Source: Dermanyssus gallinae
Lineage: Eukaryota; Arthropoda; Arachnida; Mesostigmata; Dermanyssidae
Length of the DNA: 64,000 nucleotides
NCBI GenBank assembly: GCA_003439945.1
Contig: QVRM01001393.1
Span: forward strand, 124,001-188,000
Direction: 5' to 3'
Shown piece by piece: positions 47,232 through 62,225 of this stretch (its first letter is position 1; the number at the start of each line of letters is the position of its first letter). A model generated the notes under the pieces. It saw nothing but the letters and a program-made list of their open reading frames with translations, was not told the origin of the DNA and made no database searches. Position numbers and translations under genes: made by a program.

Positions 47232-47842
47232 GATAGTAAGTCAGCCAGATTCTTAAAAACTGCTTTGTGTCTTAAGTACTAATGACCGACTGATTGTTAC
47301 CGGTTTATCGGCTAGACTATGGGACAAACCGAAAAAAAGCTCTGCAAGGAAATAGTTTTCTGGTTGACTTAGACACTTTTAAGTCGAACACTGGCCTTAC
47401 AACTCCGGACCGACGATGATTGTTGTTGTTGTTGTTTTTATTGTTTTTGTTGTTATTAATATCATCATCATTATTATTTTTATTATCAATACAATTGTGA
47501 ACGTTCTAGACCTTCATTTTCACTTGTTCAGCCGTCTAGCCTAATATTATTATTGTAATTTGTTGTGATCTTGGACATGGAATTTCTGTTATCGCAGCCG
47601 TAGCAGCCCGTCGCAAGACCTTATCTTAGAGAGCTTATAGCCTTACTCGCCGACCTTCAGTTTTTGTTAGCTTGTTTGACGAACACTTTTGAACTGTCAT
47701 GCGCATCTGTTCTCCCTATCACTCATTGTGTCTAGGCCATTACCGAGTTGTGCTTGTTGAGATTCATGCTCGAATGGAAAAAGGTGCACAGCTGCAGAGC
47801 GCTCCAACAATATTCGTTGTCACGTAACTGTTATGTTGAGCA

Positions 47843-47890
<48 letters not shown>

Positions 47891-48421
47891 TATTACGCTA
47901 TTAGAGATGCGCCAAGGTTACTATTTGGTGATCTAAAAGCATACTTGCGTACATAGGCAAGCACACGCAGCCTTATATAGATATATATATATATATATCT
48001 AGCGGCGTTGACTGATAGGCAGATAGCTTTGCGGAGTCATCATACGGAATCATCCTTTTCTTATCTACTCCGGCTCTAATCTTAGAATTTAGTCTTATCG
48101 CGATGTAGCGCCAATCCCACCAAACCGCTTTCGCCCTGAAACCACGCGCGAGCCTTAACCAGAAAATATTTTGCCACATTTGATTCTGGGCGTCTATAAA
48201 CGGATCAGGAAGTCTAGCTCTAAGAACAGGCTTCCAGGTATCTAATTTTTGTTAAGTCGCGTAGTTTGTTCAGTCACCATCAAGACATTGCAGTGTGGCG
48301 TTGGTCAAAACGTGATAGCGACTGTGCACGTTGCCTAAAAACACGTTATTCTAAAAGCACTAAATAATAATAGTAGTAATAATAAAGACTACCTTTTTTT
48401 TTATCGTGTTCACACTTCCAG
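44016..48421 (+). other. Probable enolase 5' UTR intron
   Basis: If the first exon is right, this is a 4.4 kb intron with GTAAGT start and a T-rich stretch ending TTCCAG. It contains (AT)n tracts (45175-45205, 45539-45585, 45728-45750, 47202-47229, 47845-47892, 47977-47999), the hairpin at 47126-47163 and no recognisable gene. The left end of the tandem duplication (48269) falls inside it. Confidence 0.4.
47126..47163. repeat. Perfect 15-bp inverted repeat
   Basis: GTAGTTGTGGTAGTA pairs with TACTACCACAACTAC across an 8-nt TATATAGT spacer. Confidence 0.85.
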
Positions 48422-48434
48422 ACAACTAGTCAGA

Positions 48435-49986
<1,552 letters not shown>

Positions 49987-50362
49987 TCGACGAACGCAAG
50001 AAGAGCATCGCCGCAACCGGGGTCAAGGACACGCCTATTTTCCTCACTCCCCTTCTCTGACCTCCTCAAGACGGAGTAATGCGGAGGCGACTGATGCTGA
50101 GTAGACTGCGAGTCGTGCGTGTCAACTCTCTTTCTGCTGAATCATCACCTTTTCTTTAGTCAGTCCTGATGACGCTGATTGATGTTAGCGTAGGAGGGGC
50201 GAATCTGCGCAGCCGCTGCCAGCGGGGTTTTGATTATTTCGGGAAACAATGACGCCTTCGATAACAGGGTGAGGCTTTGAAGTCAGCGCGTGTGTTTGGT
50301 TACACAGAAGTTTATTTGACGAGTTATCGAAGTGGCGGACTACGCCGGCCACAACTATCATC

Positions 50363-50367
<5 letters not shown>

Positions 50368-50425
<58 letters not shown>
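50368..50425. repeat. (AT)n microsatellite, copy 1 (about 58 bp)
   Basis: Perfect AT run in the enolase 3' region; the partner in copy 2 is 24 bp shorter, the largest length difference between the two copies. Confidence 0.95.
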
Positions 50426-50426
<1 letters not shown>

Positions 50427-51033
50427 GGAGATTTAGTTACTTTCGTTACACGGGAAAGTCATGAACGTAGAGGATTTTCGATCTAGTGGCAGCAACGCCA
50501 TCGGTGTTTACAAACGTAAAATGCGACGGCCATGGTAGAGAGTAAATCGCTGCGCTCTGCCAGGTCTTCGTCGGCCGATCTTTCATCTAGTCTTTGACCT
50601 CCGTATTACGGCCGTCAGGTCTGCTTTAAACAACCGTGGGGGAGAGAGGGAGTTAGGCGCAGAACTTCCATCCATAAACATACGTAGCCTTAATGAAGTA
50701 AGTATATGTATATCATATATACAAGCATACCGATTATGCCATGGCACAACGATTTACCTACGGGCCGGGCTGGTGATCGAGAGCCGTTCGAATACGAGCG
50801 GCCATACTAACGGCTATGACGTGAACGGCTCCACGTTCTTTTCAATGCATGTCTTCTTCTCCATCTAGCTAGCTTCGCCATCGTCGATGGCCATATGTAG
50901 TAGGAGAATATGCCGACACCAGCAGTTTTATCCGGTTGCTACCCGGCGTGACGACCTATTTGCCGAAATGACATCAATAGTTACATATATAACAATAATA
51001 ACATGTAATGTAAACGGTACAGTGGTATAAAGG

Positions 51034-51039
51034 AATAAA
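51034..51039 (+). promoter_or_regulatory. Candidate enolase polyadenylation signal, copy 1
   Basis: AATAAA about 1.05 kb after the enolase stop, with a GT-rich stretch following (TTTGGTGAC, then GGTGAGTCCTTG). It would give a long but plausible 3' UTR. Confidence 0.35.
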
Positions 51040-51138
51040 CTTTGGTGACAAATCGATAAGGTGAGTCCTTGTTCCCCGTGATTAGGCGGTGTGTTTATTT
51101 TAGAAGGCTAGTGGTAGCGTTAATAATTTTTGGATTGA

Positions 51139-51581
51139 CTAAGCGAAATAAGTGTCGTTATGTGAGTAGGCAACTTGTTCCACAGGGTAGCACCTAAATA
51201 ACAGAGCGCAAACCTTGATTGTGTACTTGTGACCAAGGATACAATAAGCAAGTGAGATGCCGAGCCTCGGGTGTTTTGGGTTCTTGCCGATTAAATAAGG
51301 CCAACCAGGTTGGGATGGTGACCAAGGAGAATACGTTTTATTTTGGCAACTATGGTAAATTTGGTTTGGTAATGGGAGCACTGAGAGTTCTCTATACGGT
51401 TCTATTACTATTGAGGCCCGCTATGGGAGACCTAAGACGAGGCAAAGCACGCTTTTCTGAAGCAGATGAAATGGAGTTATATGACACGCATGAGAAAGGC
51501 CGTACACCTCCAGACCATTTGCTAGGTGGCTTACATATTAGAATGGCAAAGGAATCTTTGATAACTCGATTGTCAAATTAG
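51139..51581. other. Unrecognised overlapping frames, copy 1
   Basis: A 120-codon plus frame and an 80-codon minus frame overlap. The minus one (PKHPRLGISLAYCILGHKYT, then LFRCYPVEQVAYSHND) looks more protein-like and may be a transposon remnant, but I do not recognise either. The duplicate in copy 2 has one substitution (position 51314, S to Y in the minus frame). Confidence 0.25.
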
Positions 51582-52221
51582 CGCCAAACCACACAATTAA
51601 CTCCTGGTGGAATTAAATTTTAAATAGTTGAAATTAAGAAGAAACCTGTCTTTGCAACACAGAAAGGCGGTGCACGGAAACGGCATGGAGCAAGCGGATA
51701 TTACGAGTACGCGGATAATAATACATAGGAGTAAAAAGAAAACTTAGCGAAGATCTATCCAACATCATAGGCTTAGACAATCTTAAGGATTAAAAAACAC
51801 AGTAGCGCAGGGAAGAAGGCAATACGTTTCTCGGAATTTATCAAGAGCCAAAGGGTATAATGAGAAAGCAGAAGGAATAATACGCACAACATAAGACGAA
51901 TACGCCACTTAATATTATGTTTGATACTAATATGAATTACAAAATCGACGGACATAAGTGCGAAGAGCGGTTATTGGCTAGCGAACAGCCAAAGAGGAGA
52001 TCAAACAGGTTATCAATTCAAGACAAAGCTACATGAGGTAACGACGGGGTACTACTCAAATTGATTAAGAACCAGACGGGTGAATTCAGTAGAAATCGCT
52101 CAAGAATGGTTAGCAGGCAGATTTGCCTCTATCTAAGGCGAGAACGGAAAATGCTAAATTGTCCAATCGTAGTAACATCGTAAGTAAGCCTATATATTAT
52201 ATATATATATATATATCTATA

Positions 52222-52852
52222 CAGTCCCTGAAAAAATATAAGGCCACCCATTTTTGTTATATTTCACGCATTTATTATAAACAATTGTGTAAAGATCACA
52301 GTGATCCATGCTCACAGAGTAACACCGGAGACTTCTATCGACATTTGGGGTCTCGGATTACTTTGAACCACGAGATTTTCATATTTGGCACAGCTACGGC
52401 AAAAAAAACGGCGTATTTTTTACCTAAATTAACAAAGTTATTTACTACTTGGGCACAACGCCCCAATTGACGGGAAATTTTGCGATTAGAGAAACCGATG
52501 TCCTTATAAGCCTTGATATGGGCCTCTTTGCTTCCAGCCTAAGTCTATCGTTTCAACAATGAAAAAACTTCTGGTAGGAGGTCTGCCTTTGTTTCCGTCG
52601 AGCCGTTAAATGAGCCCAAACGTCGTTATTCTGCTTAATTCACTCGTAAAGACATGTGTCTTATTTTTTCGCGGTATAGCTGTGCCAAATGTGGAAATTT
52701 CGTGGTTCAAAGTAATCCGAGACCTTAAATGTCGATGAAAGTCTTCATTGTTACTCTGTGAGCATGTATCACTGTGATCTTTACACGATTGGTTATAATA
52801 AATGCGTGAAATGTGGCAAAAATGGGTGGCCCTATATATTTTTCAGGGACTA
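52222..52852 (-). mobile_element. Defective Tc1-like transposon with about 180-bp TIRs, copy 1
   Basis: Ends CAGTCCCTGAAAAA and TTTTTCAGGGACT are flanked by TA, and the two arms (about 52222-52399 and 52672-52852) are roughly 180-bp imperfect inverted repeats. The minus strand inside reads AHIKAYKDIGFSNRKISRQL, then GRCAQVVNNFVNLGKKYA, the helix-turn-helix of a Tc1-type transposase. The catalytic DDE domain is missing. One terminal base is mutated (CTG to CTA at the right end). Confidence 0.75.
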
Positions 52853-53389
52853 TATATATATATATATATAAATATATCGTAATTTCGGTGAGAGGCACCC
52901 TGGCTAGGTGAACCAGCCCAAGCGTGGACCTAGCGCCTTGAGTTATGCCTTAAGCGGGCTGTGTACGTGTTCTTACAACACAAATATATATAGCTCTTTT
53001 ATAAAACCCAGGCAATAACGTGTAGTTTGTAGAAGCGCTGCAATAAAGAGAATAGACACCTGATCGCACGATTTGCTGTACATAGCTTCCACATGAAGCC
53101 CAAAACCATGTATTCAAGAGAAGTTCCATGAAATTTCCTCGTTGTGCTTGTGCAAACTCTGCGGGACCGTGTGACTTAAATCACCTACAACAATGCAATA
53201 GAGCAGTTCTGTTGACTCGACTTTTGAAACCGTGATGATTATACCTATATGTAAATGTGTGCTTTCTCTGTACGCGCAATATTGTAAACCAACCATCGGT
53301 TAATATATATATATATATATATATATACATACATACATATATTCGACATTCGTCGAATACATACATCGACGGACAGGATACAAGATGAA

Positions 53390-54830
53390 CTGTGTCCTGT
53401 CCCTTGCATAGAGATCAAACTAATGGGACAATGGTAGAGTGGTTTTAAAGCAGGCAGGAATATAGACGATAGTCTTTGGGCAATAATGGAAAGTATGTAT
53501 CTATAGGCCAGATCTAATTAATACCTTAATTGCAACTCTCCTAGATATCCGATGAGCCTACGATACGGTCGATAGAAACACTCTTTCGAACAAGATTGCG
53601 TAAGTTGGATTAGAATCAGAATGGATAAGAATATTTAAATAAATATACGATAGGATCTTATTTCTGCAAGAATCGGAAAAAACACAATACAAATCTACCG
53701 ATTAAACAAAGGTCATCGGCAAAGATGGTATTGCTCGGTGTCACATATTGCTGTATATTGAGTTGGCAAACCAGGTGTATAACTCGAATCGGAGTTTTAA
53801 AATAGTATTCACATGAGCTGATGAAGTAGTAGCTATCCGACCGTGTGTCTTTTTTTTTGCGCACGACATGATGACATTGGCGCAAGATGCTGACCAGATG
53901 CAAAATGAGTTCACAGCATGCGGAGATACGGCAAAAAATATTGGGCAAGAGTTCAACAAGAACAACAGAAAAAAATGTACAACTGTGATATTTTCTGGGG
54001 ATAGCGGGGAGATGCCGCTAAAAATTCAGGGGAAATATATCGAATATAAAAACGTCTACAAATACTTGGCAGTTATAATAGAAAGCACGCCAGACATTTT
54101 AAAATCCGAGCGTAAGTCGTTGCATTTGTAGAGGCAAGAAAAAAATATACGGCCTAAAATATATTATATACTCGAACGAGCAAACCTTAGGGCTGTTCGC
54201 TGACTGCAGGGCCGGTGTCTCGATGGTTGACACCCCACATCACACAGCACTGAGATGTCCAGCATGGGCGGAACAGCGCAGACCTGCATCTAGTGAATAC
54301 ACTAGCTTTTAACTTACGTGGCGTCTGCAAAAAATGACAGAATCGCTTTTAAACTGGAACACCATAGCTAATGCCTTTAGAGCCATTTTACAGAACCCCC
54401 TCCCCGTGGCTCCCGGGGAACACACCCGCCAGGAGTAGTAGACTCGCCCCCCTGACTGTTGAGATGCGCAAGCAGTTCCCAGTCAGGTCGGGGAACGGGG
54501 ACACGACTGGTTTTTAGTGGGTTGGAGTCCCACATTACCGGTCCACACTTGCAGGGAGTTTCCCCGCTGTGGTGACCGCGTGTGCAATCGCATTTTCCAG
54601 TCAGTCCTCTAAAAAAAACAGGCCGGTGTGCTCAACATTCGATTGCTGGTGGCCAGATACTCGGAAATTTAAAGCGTTCGATGTAGGGCATGTGATATAG
54701 AAGAGTATTCCATAGAACATAACGTGTTGAAGTGCGACGAGCTAGACAGAGTGAGAACAGTGTCATTGGCCTAGGCATTAGGTTTCGGTGATAAATGAAT
54801 ATGGCAAGAGATAAGTAAAACCAAACGCAG
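53390..54830 (+). mobile_element. Decayed LINE reverse transcriptase, copy 1
   Basis: Plus-strand frames in order: SGFKAGRNIDDSLWAIMESM; ATLLDIR.AYDTVDRNTL (RT motif A); IYRLNKGHRQR (motif B, normally KGLRQG); AHDMMTLAQDADQMQ (motif C, FADD changed to AHDM); an 87-codon frame with CGDTAKNIGQEFNKN and KCTTVIFSGDSGE; and a final zinc-binding block CRACDIEEYSIEHNVLKC. The active site is mutated and the frame is broken, so it is dead. A GC-rich patch at 54400-54600 interrupts it and is unassigned. Confidence 0.7.
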
Positions 54831-55379
54831 GCCAGGGAAATGGCATATATATATGTATATAATATTTATATCCTGACGCTTATCCCAACGTTTCAAAAAG
54901 TCCGCCAAGATAGCGGCTGCGGTCAACTCTAAGGGAGATCGGTCATAAAGTAGAGCGTTGTAGTTATGGCGTGCAGCGAATTAAGGCCAAACAGCGCAAT
55001 CACAAAACAAGTGGTGCGCTATATTGTACAACTTCAAGCGCGTATTAGGAGTAAACACATATTTCGGAGAGCTTCAAGCGACCATTGGGAATGAATCGCA
55101 TCCAAAGTAACTATCGTAATCGCTTGTATCAAAGTTCCCGTTGTAGGCATTTCGATCTCGAGGATAACCTCGTGAGGGACGTTCAAAAACAGCGACCGGC
55201 GAGAACAATGTAGTCCTTGTGAGGGGCTCGAATCGAGGTAAAATTCGAAAAGTACATATACATCGCTCGTAGAAATGTCGAACCTAAATGCACCCATAAA
55301 ACCAAAATGGTACATATTCGCGCCCTAGGATTTTAAAAGAGCGCCTCAGACTTAGTACAAAATATGCTCGTTAGATACC

Positions 55380-55850
55380 TCGAGGCTTGACGCAGGTCGA
55401 AAAACAACATTGTGTCGCATTTGCCCAACAGCTTCTGTGACCTCCGGAGATGGAGGATAACAGCAGACTTTTTCTCAAGTTGACACATGTGCGGTATGCG
55501 AATTCTGTGATACTGATGACGTGGTTCACATGCTGAGGCGCTGTTCGGCGCGCACCCAAGGGCGGATCACTGCGTTTGCATGCAATCACTGCATTGCATG
55601 ATCAATGCATTCTGGGCCTGTTCCGGGTCTCCTCCGCACCGCGTGCTTATGTGGCTTGCCCCAAATTGCCTCCAAATCCGGACGGTGGGAGGGCCAAGTC
55701 TACCTGGATACCGCTATGGTACTAAAGGGTTATTTTACGAGGAACAGAAAAGAGATGGAAGGACTCGCAGGAAGGCGTGGTCGAAATGAGGAGCCGAGGG
55801 AGGAATTGGTGCCGCTAGGCCCTCACAGCGAGACTACATATTTATAGGTC
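55380..55850 (+). mobile_element. LINE C-terminal zinc-knuckle fragment
   Basis: CAVCEFCDTDDVVHMLRRCS at 55488-55547 is a C-x2-C ... H-x4-C knuckle of the kind that ends many LINE ORF2 proteins. An 80-codon frame continues to 55847. It may belong to a different insertion from the RT at 53.4-54.8 kb, which has its own terminal knuckle. Confidence 0.45.
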
Positions 55851-55959
55851 CGTGGGTTTTGCCTATTTCATTACTACGAGTGAGGTTTTAACAATGATCG
55901 AAGCCAGATAAGACGGTACGGTGACCGCTGACTGATATATAACTACGTGCCTATTAAAA

Positions 55960-56640
55960 ATGATCGCGGCTCATTTAAATCATGAGCCGGCACATTCGGG
56001 GGTCTCCGGCTGTGGTTTCTCCACGAGGGCAATGCTTCCTCTCAAACAGCTTATCAAACGCAGAAGATTCTTAAGGACGCGTGAGTCAAGGAAGTGCAGC
56101 CAGCTTCCTGTTTACCTGGCTAGGTTTCGTATGAACTCTTCCTCTGCCACACTGTGTAGAACTCTCAAGCTATTAATTAAAAATTGTGAAGGCAACATGT
56201 CAGGTTGTCCACCGGCTACTGAAACAATCCGACTAAGGCTGAAGATGCCGCGTACAGTACCATACGAATGTTTCATTTCTGAATGGGAAGCTAAAGTCGA
56301 ACAGGCCAGACGGGAGGTCGGTGGTTTGGACGTTTTCAATGCCGCGCACCTTTGGTCTGGTCCTGCATGTAACAGTCGCCACGTATACACCAGGTACATA
56401 GTGCATGGTTATCACTACTTGGTATGTTCAAACGCAGCCTTTCACGAGGAGTACGAGTTGTGTACCTGCCGGTTCTGCCTGCAGAGGTGTGCCAAGTACC
56501 ATGCAGTGGGATGCACAGCGCTGAACAAAACATCGTTACACTACTTCTCTCGCCGAAAGTGTAAAGAAGATAGAGTATTATGAAGAAACATCGTGAACTG
56601 TATATTATACTCAATCTGAGTGAAATAAATCTAATTGGAA
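55960..56640 (+). mobile_element. LINE C-terminal Cys/His domain, open frame of 207 codons
   Basis: Homologous to the end of the minus-strand LINE at 30.0 kb: shared blocks are NMSGCPPATETIRL / [31 protein letters not shown] / [17 protein letters not shown], and LVCSN..F..E...C..C.Q.C..YH. It ends LNKTSLHYFSRRK and is followed by the tail ACTCAATCTGAGTGAAATAA. Open over 207 codons but with no RT upstream, so probably a 5'-truncated insertion. Confidence 0.6.
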
Positions 56641-56769
56641 AATTAAAAATTGTGAAATGAAACAAAACAAATTGAGATTTGTTTCAATGCTTAGATACTG
56701 CTTACGTCCTATATATACATATATATATATATAGTTAGACATATTTCGATTATTGAAAACGGCGCGACG

Positions 56770-57064
56770 TTGATTGGTGCGGCCTACATTCCTCTGTCGG
56801 ACGGGAGTGAGAGATGGTATCCCGCTCACACGCAGTCAGACTGTAGCGCGTAGCCAGCAAACACTGCAGCAGGCTGAAGGCAGGAAGCTCTTCATCTTTC
56901 TCGCCCTTCTATCCATCCTGATCGTCGTCGTCGTCGTCATCATCAACAACAACAACAACTTCTCCACGGCAGTGACGGGATCGTCCGCCATGTTTACTTT
57001 ATTCCACAGTAATCCGCACTCAGTGATGCTACTTTCACACTCTGACTCACAGCCGCCTGCTCTG

Positions 57065-57122
<58 letters not shown>

Positions 57123-57130
57123 TATATATA
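56770..57130. other. GC-rich block and (AT)n at the duplication junction
   Basis: The GC-rich part (56780-57060) has GTC and CAA runs and ends CTCTGTATAAATATAT, a TATA-like box at 57065-57071 that merges into about 50 bp of (AT)n. On the minus strand AACATGGCGGACG is a good start context for a short frame (MADDPVTAVEKLL), which soon becomes low-complexity. It could serve as a new promoter for enolase copy 2; this is inference. Confidence 0.3.
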
Positions 57131-57296
57131 TTCAGTCACCATCAAGACATTGCAGTGTGGCGTTGGTCAAAACGTGATAGCGACTGTGCACGTTGCCTAA
57201 AAACACGTTATTCTAAAAGCACTAAATAATAATAGTAGTAATAATAAAGACTACCTTTTTTTTTATCGTGTTCACACTTCCAGACAACTAGTCAGA

Positions 57297-58848
<1,552 letters not shown>

Positions 58849-59224
58849 TCGACGAACGCAAGAAGAGCATCGCCGCAACCGGGGTCAAGGACACGCCTAT
58901 TTTCCTCACTCCCCTTCTCTGACCTCCTCAAGACGGAGTAATGCGGAGGCGACTGATGCTGAGTAGACTGCGAGTCGTGCGTGTCAACTCTCTTTCTGCT
59001 GAATCATCACCTTTTCTTTAGTCAGTCCTGATGACGCTGATTGATGTTAGCGTAGGAGGGGCGAATCTGCGCAGCCGCTGCCAGCGGGGTTTTGATTATT
59101 TCGGGAAACAATGACGCCTTCGATAACAGGGTGAGGCTTTGAAGTCAGCGCGTGTGTTTGGTTACACAGAAGTTTATTTGACGAGTTATCGAAGTGGCGG
59201 ACTACGCCGGCCACAACTATCATC

Positions 59225-59229
<5 letters not shown>

Positions 59230-59263
<34 letters not shown>
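59230..59263. repeat. (AT)n microsatellite, copy 2 (about 34 bp)
   Basis: Counterpart of the 58-bp tract in copy 1. Confidence 0.95.
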
Positions 59264-59264
<1 letters not shown>

Positions 59265-59871
59265 GGAGATTTAGTTACTTTCGTTACACGGGAAAGTCAT
59301 GAACGTAGAGGATTTTCGATCTAGTGGCAGCAACGCCATCGGTGTTTACAAACGTAAAATGCGACGGCCATGGTAGAGAGTAAATCGCTGCGCTCTGCCA
59401 GGTCTTCGTCGGCCGATCTTTCATCTAGTCTTTGACCTCCGTATTACGGCCGTCAGGTCTGCTTTAAACAACCGTGGGGGAGAGAGGGAGTTAGGCGCAG
59501 AACTTCCATCCATAAACATACGTAGCCTTAATGAAGTAAGTATATGTATATCATATATACAAGCATACCGATTATGCCATGGCACAACGATTTACCTACG
59601 GGCCGGGCTGGTGATCGAGAGCCGTTCGAATACGAGCGGCCATACTAACGGCTATGACGTGAACGGCTCCACGTTCTTTTCAATGCATGTCTTCTTCTCC
59701 ATCTAGCTAGCTTCGCCATCGTCGATGGCCATATGTAGTAGGAGAATATGCCGACACCAGCAGTTTTATCCGGTTGCTACCCGGCGTGACGACCTATTTG
59801 CCGAAATGACATCAATAGTTACATATATAACAAGAATAACATGTAATGTAAACGGTACAGTGGTATAAAGG

Positions 59872-59877
59872 AATAAA
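59872..59877 (+). promoter_or_regulatory. Candidate enolase polyadenylation signal, copy 2
   Basis: AATAAA at the position equivalent to copy 1. Confidence 0.35.
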
Positions 59878-59976
59878 CTTTGGTGACAAATCGATAAGGT
59901 GAGTCCTTGTTCCCCGTGATTAGGCGGTGTGTTTATTTTAGAAGGCTAGTGGTAGCGTTAATAATTTTTGGATTGA

Positions 59977-60419
59977 CTAAGCGAAATAAGTGTCGTTATG
60001 TGAGTAGGCAACTTGTTCCACAGGGTAGCACCTAAATAACAGAGCGCAAACCTTGATTGTGTACTTGTGACCAAGGATACAATAAGCAAGTGAGATGCCG
60101 AGCCTCGGGTGTTTTGGGTTCTTGCCGATTAAATAAGGCCAACCAGGTTGGTATGGTGACCAAGGAGAATACGTTTTATTTTGGCAACTATGGTAAATTT
60201 GGTTTGGTAATGGGAGCACTGAGAGTTCTCTATACGGTTCTATTACTATTGAGGCCCGCTATGGGAGACCTAAGACGAGGCAAAGCACGCTTTTCTGAAG
60301 CAGATGAAATGGAGTTATATGACACGCATGAGAAAGGCCGTACACCTCCAGACCATTTGCTAGGTGGCTTACATATTAGAATGGCAAAGGAATCTTTGAT
60401 AACTCGATTGTCAAATTAG
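59977..60419. other. Unrecognised overlapping frames, copy 2
   Basis: Duplicate of 51139-51581. The minus frame carries Tyr in place of Ser (SPYQPGWP); the plus frame is still open over 120 codons. No function assigned. Confidence 0.25.
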
Positions 60420-61057
60420 CGCCAAACCACACAATTAACTCCTGGTGGAATTAAATTTTAAATAGTTGAAATTAAGAAGAAACCTGTCTTTGCAACACAG
60501 AAAGGCGGTGCACGGAAACGGCATGGAGCAAGCGGATATTACGAGTACGCGGATAATAATACATAGGAGTAAAAAGAAAACTTAGCGAAGATCTATCCAA
60601 CATCATAGGCTTAGACAATCTTAAGGATTAAAAAACACAGTAGCGCAGGGAAGAAGGCAATACGTTTCTCGGAATTTATCAAGAGCCAAAGGGTATAATG
60701 AGAAAGCAGAAGGAATAATACGCACAACATAAGACGAATACGCCACTTAATATTATGTTTGATACTAATATGAATTACAAAATCGACGGACATAAGTGCG
60801 AAGAGCGGTTATTGGCTAGCGAACAGCCAAAGAGGAGATCAAACAGGTTATCAATTCAAGACAAAGCTACATGAGGTAACGACGGGGTACTACTCAAATT
60901 GATTAAGAACCAGACGGGTGAATTCAGTAGAAATCGCTCAAGAATGGTTAGCAGGCAGATTTGCCTCTATCTAAGGCGAGAACGGAAAATGCTAAATTGT
61001 CCAATCGTAGTAACATCGTAAGTAAGCCTATATATTATATATATATATATATCTATA

Positions 61058-61688
61058 CAGTCCCTGAAAAAATATAAGGCCACCCATTTTTGTTATATTT
61101 CACGCATTTATTATAAACAATTGTGTAAAGATCACAGTGATCCATGCTCACAGAGTAACACCGGAGACTTCTATCGACATTTGGGGTCTCGGATTACTTT
61201 GAACCACGAGATTTTCATATTTGGCACAGCTACGGCAAAAAAAACGGCGTATTTTTTACCTAAATTAACAAAGTTATTTACTACTTGGGCACAACGCCCC
61301 AATTGACGGGAAATTTTGCGATTAGAGAAACCGATGTCCTTATAAGCCTTGATATGGGCCTCTTTGCTTCCAGCCTAAGTCTATCGTTTCAACAATGAAA
61401 AAACTTCTGGTAGGAGGTCTGCCTTTGTTTCCGTCGAGCCGTTAAATGAGCCCAAACGTCGTTATTCTGCTTAATTCACTCGTAAAGACATGTGTCTTAT
61501 TTTTTCGCGGTATAGCTGTGCCAAATGTGGAAATTTCGTGGTTCAAAGTAATCCGAGACCTTAAATGTCGATGAAAGTCTTCATTGTTACTCTGTGAGCA
61601 TGTATCACTGTGATCTTTACACGATTGGTTATAATAAATGCGTGAAATGTGGCAAAAATGGGTGGCCCTATATATTTTTCAGGGACTA
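61058..61688 (-). mobile_element. Defective Tc1-like transposon, copy 2
   Basis: Counterpart of the element at 52222-52852, carried along by the segmental duplication rather than independently transposed: the TA flanks and the mutated terminal base are the same. Confidence 0.75.
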
Positions 61689-62225
61689 TATATATATATA
61701 TATATAAATATATCGTAATTTCGGTGAGAGGCACCCTGGCTAGGTGAACCAGCCCAAGCGTGGACCTAGCGCCTTGAGTTATGCCTTAAGCGGGCTGTGT
61801 ACGTGTTCTTACAACACAAATATATATAGCTCTTTTATAAAACCCAGGCAATAACGTGTAGTTTGTAGAAGCGCTGCAATAAAGAGAATAGACACCTGAT
61901 CGCACGATTTGCTGTACATAGCTTCCACATGAAGCCCAAAACCATGTATTCGAGAGAAGTTCCATGAAATTTCCTCGTTGTGCTTGTGCAAACTCTGCGG
62001 GACCGTGTGACTTAAATCACCTACAACAATGCAATAGAGCAGTTCTGTTGACTCGACTTTTGAAACCGTGATGATTATACCTATATGTAAATGTGTGCTT
62101 TCTCTGTACGCGCAATATTGTAAACCAACCATCGGTTAATATATATATATATATATATATATACATACATACATATATTCGACATTCGTCGAATACATAC
62201 ATCGACGGACAGGATACAAGATGAA

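Noticed and set aside
53658..53948. Minus-strand frame containing IFADDLCLIGR, which looks like an RT active site
   Set aside because: The neighbouring RT blocks all read on the plus strand in the right order; the minus FADD has none of the surrounding RT motifs and is a chance shadow.
56836..57123. Minus-strand frame starting MADDPVTAVEKLL as the first exon of another gene
   Set aside because: A good start context but the frame becomes repeat-coded within 15 codons and no convincing donor or downstream exon is visible.
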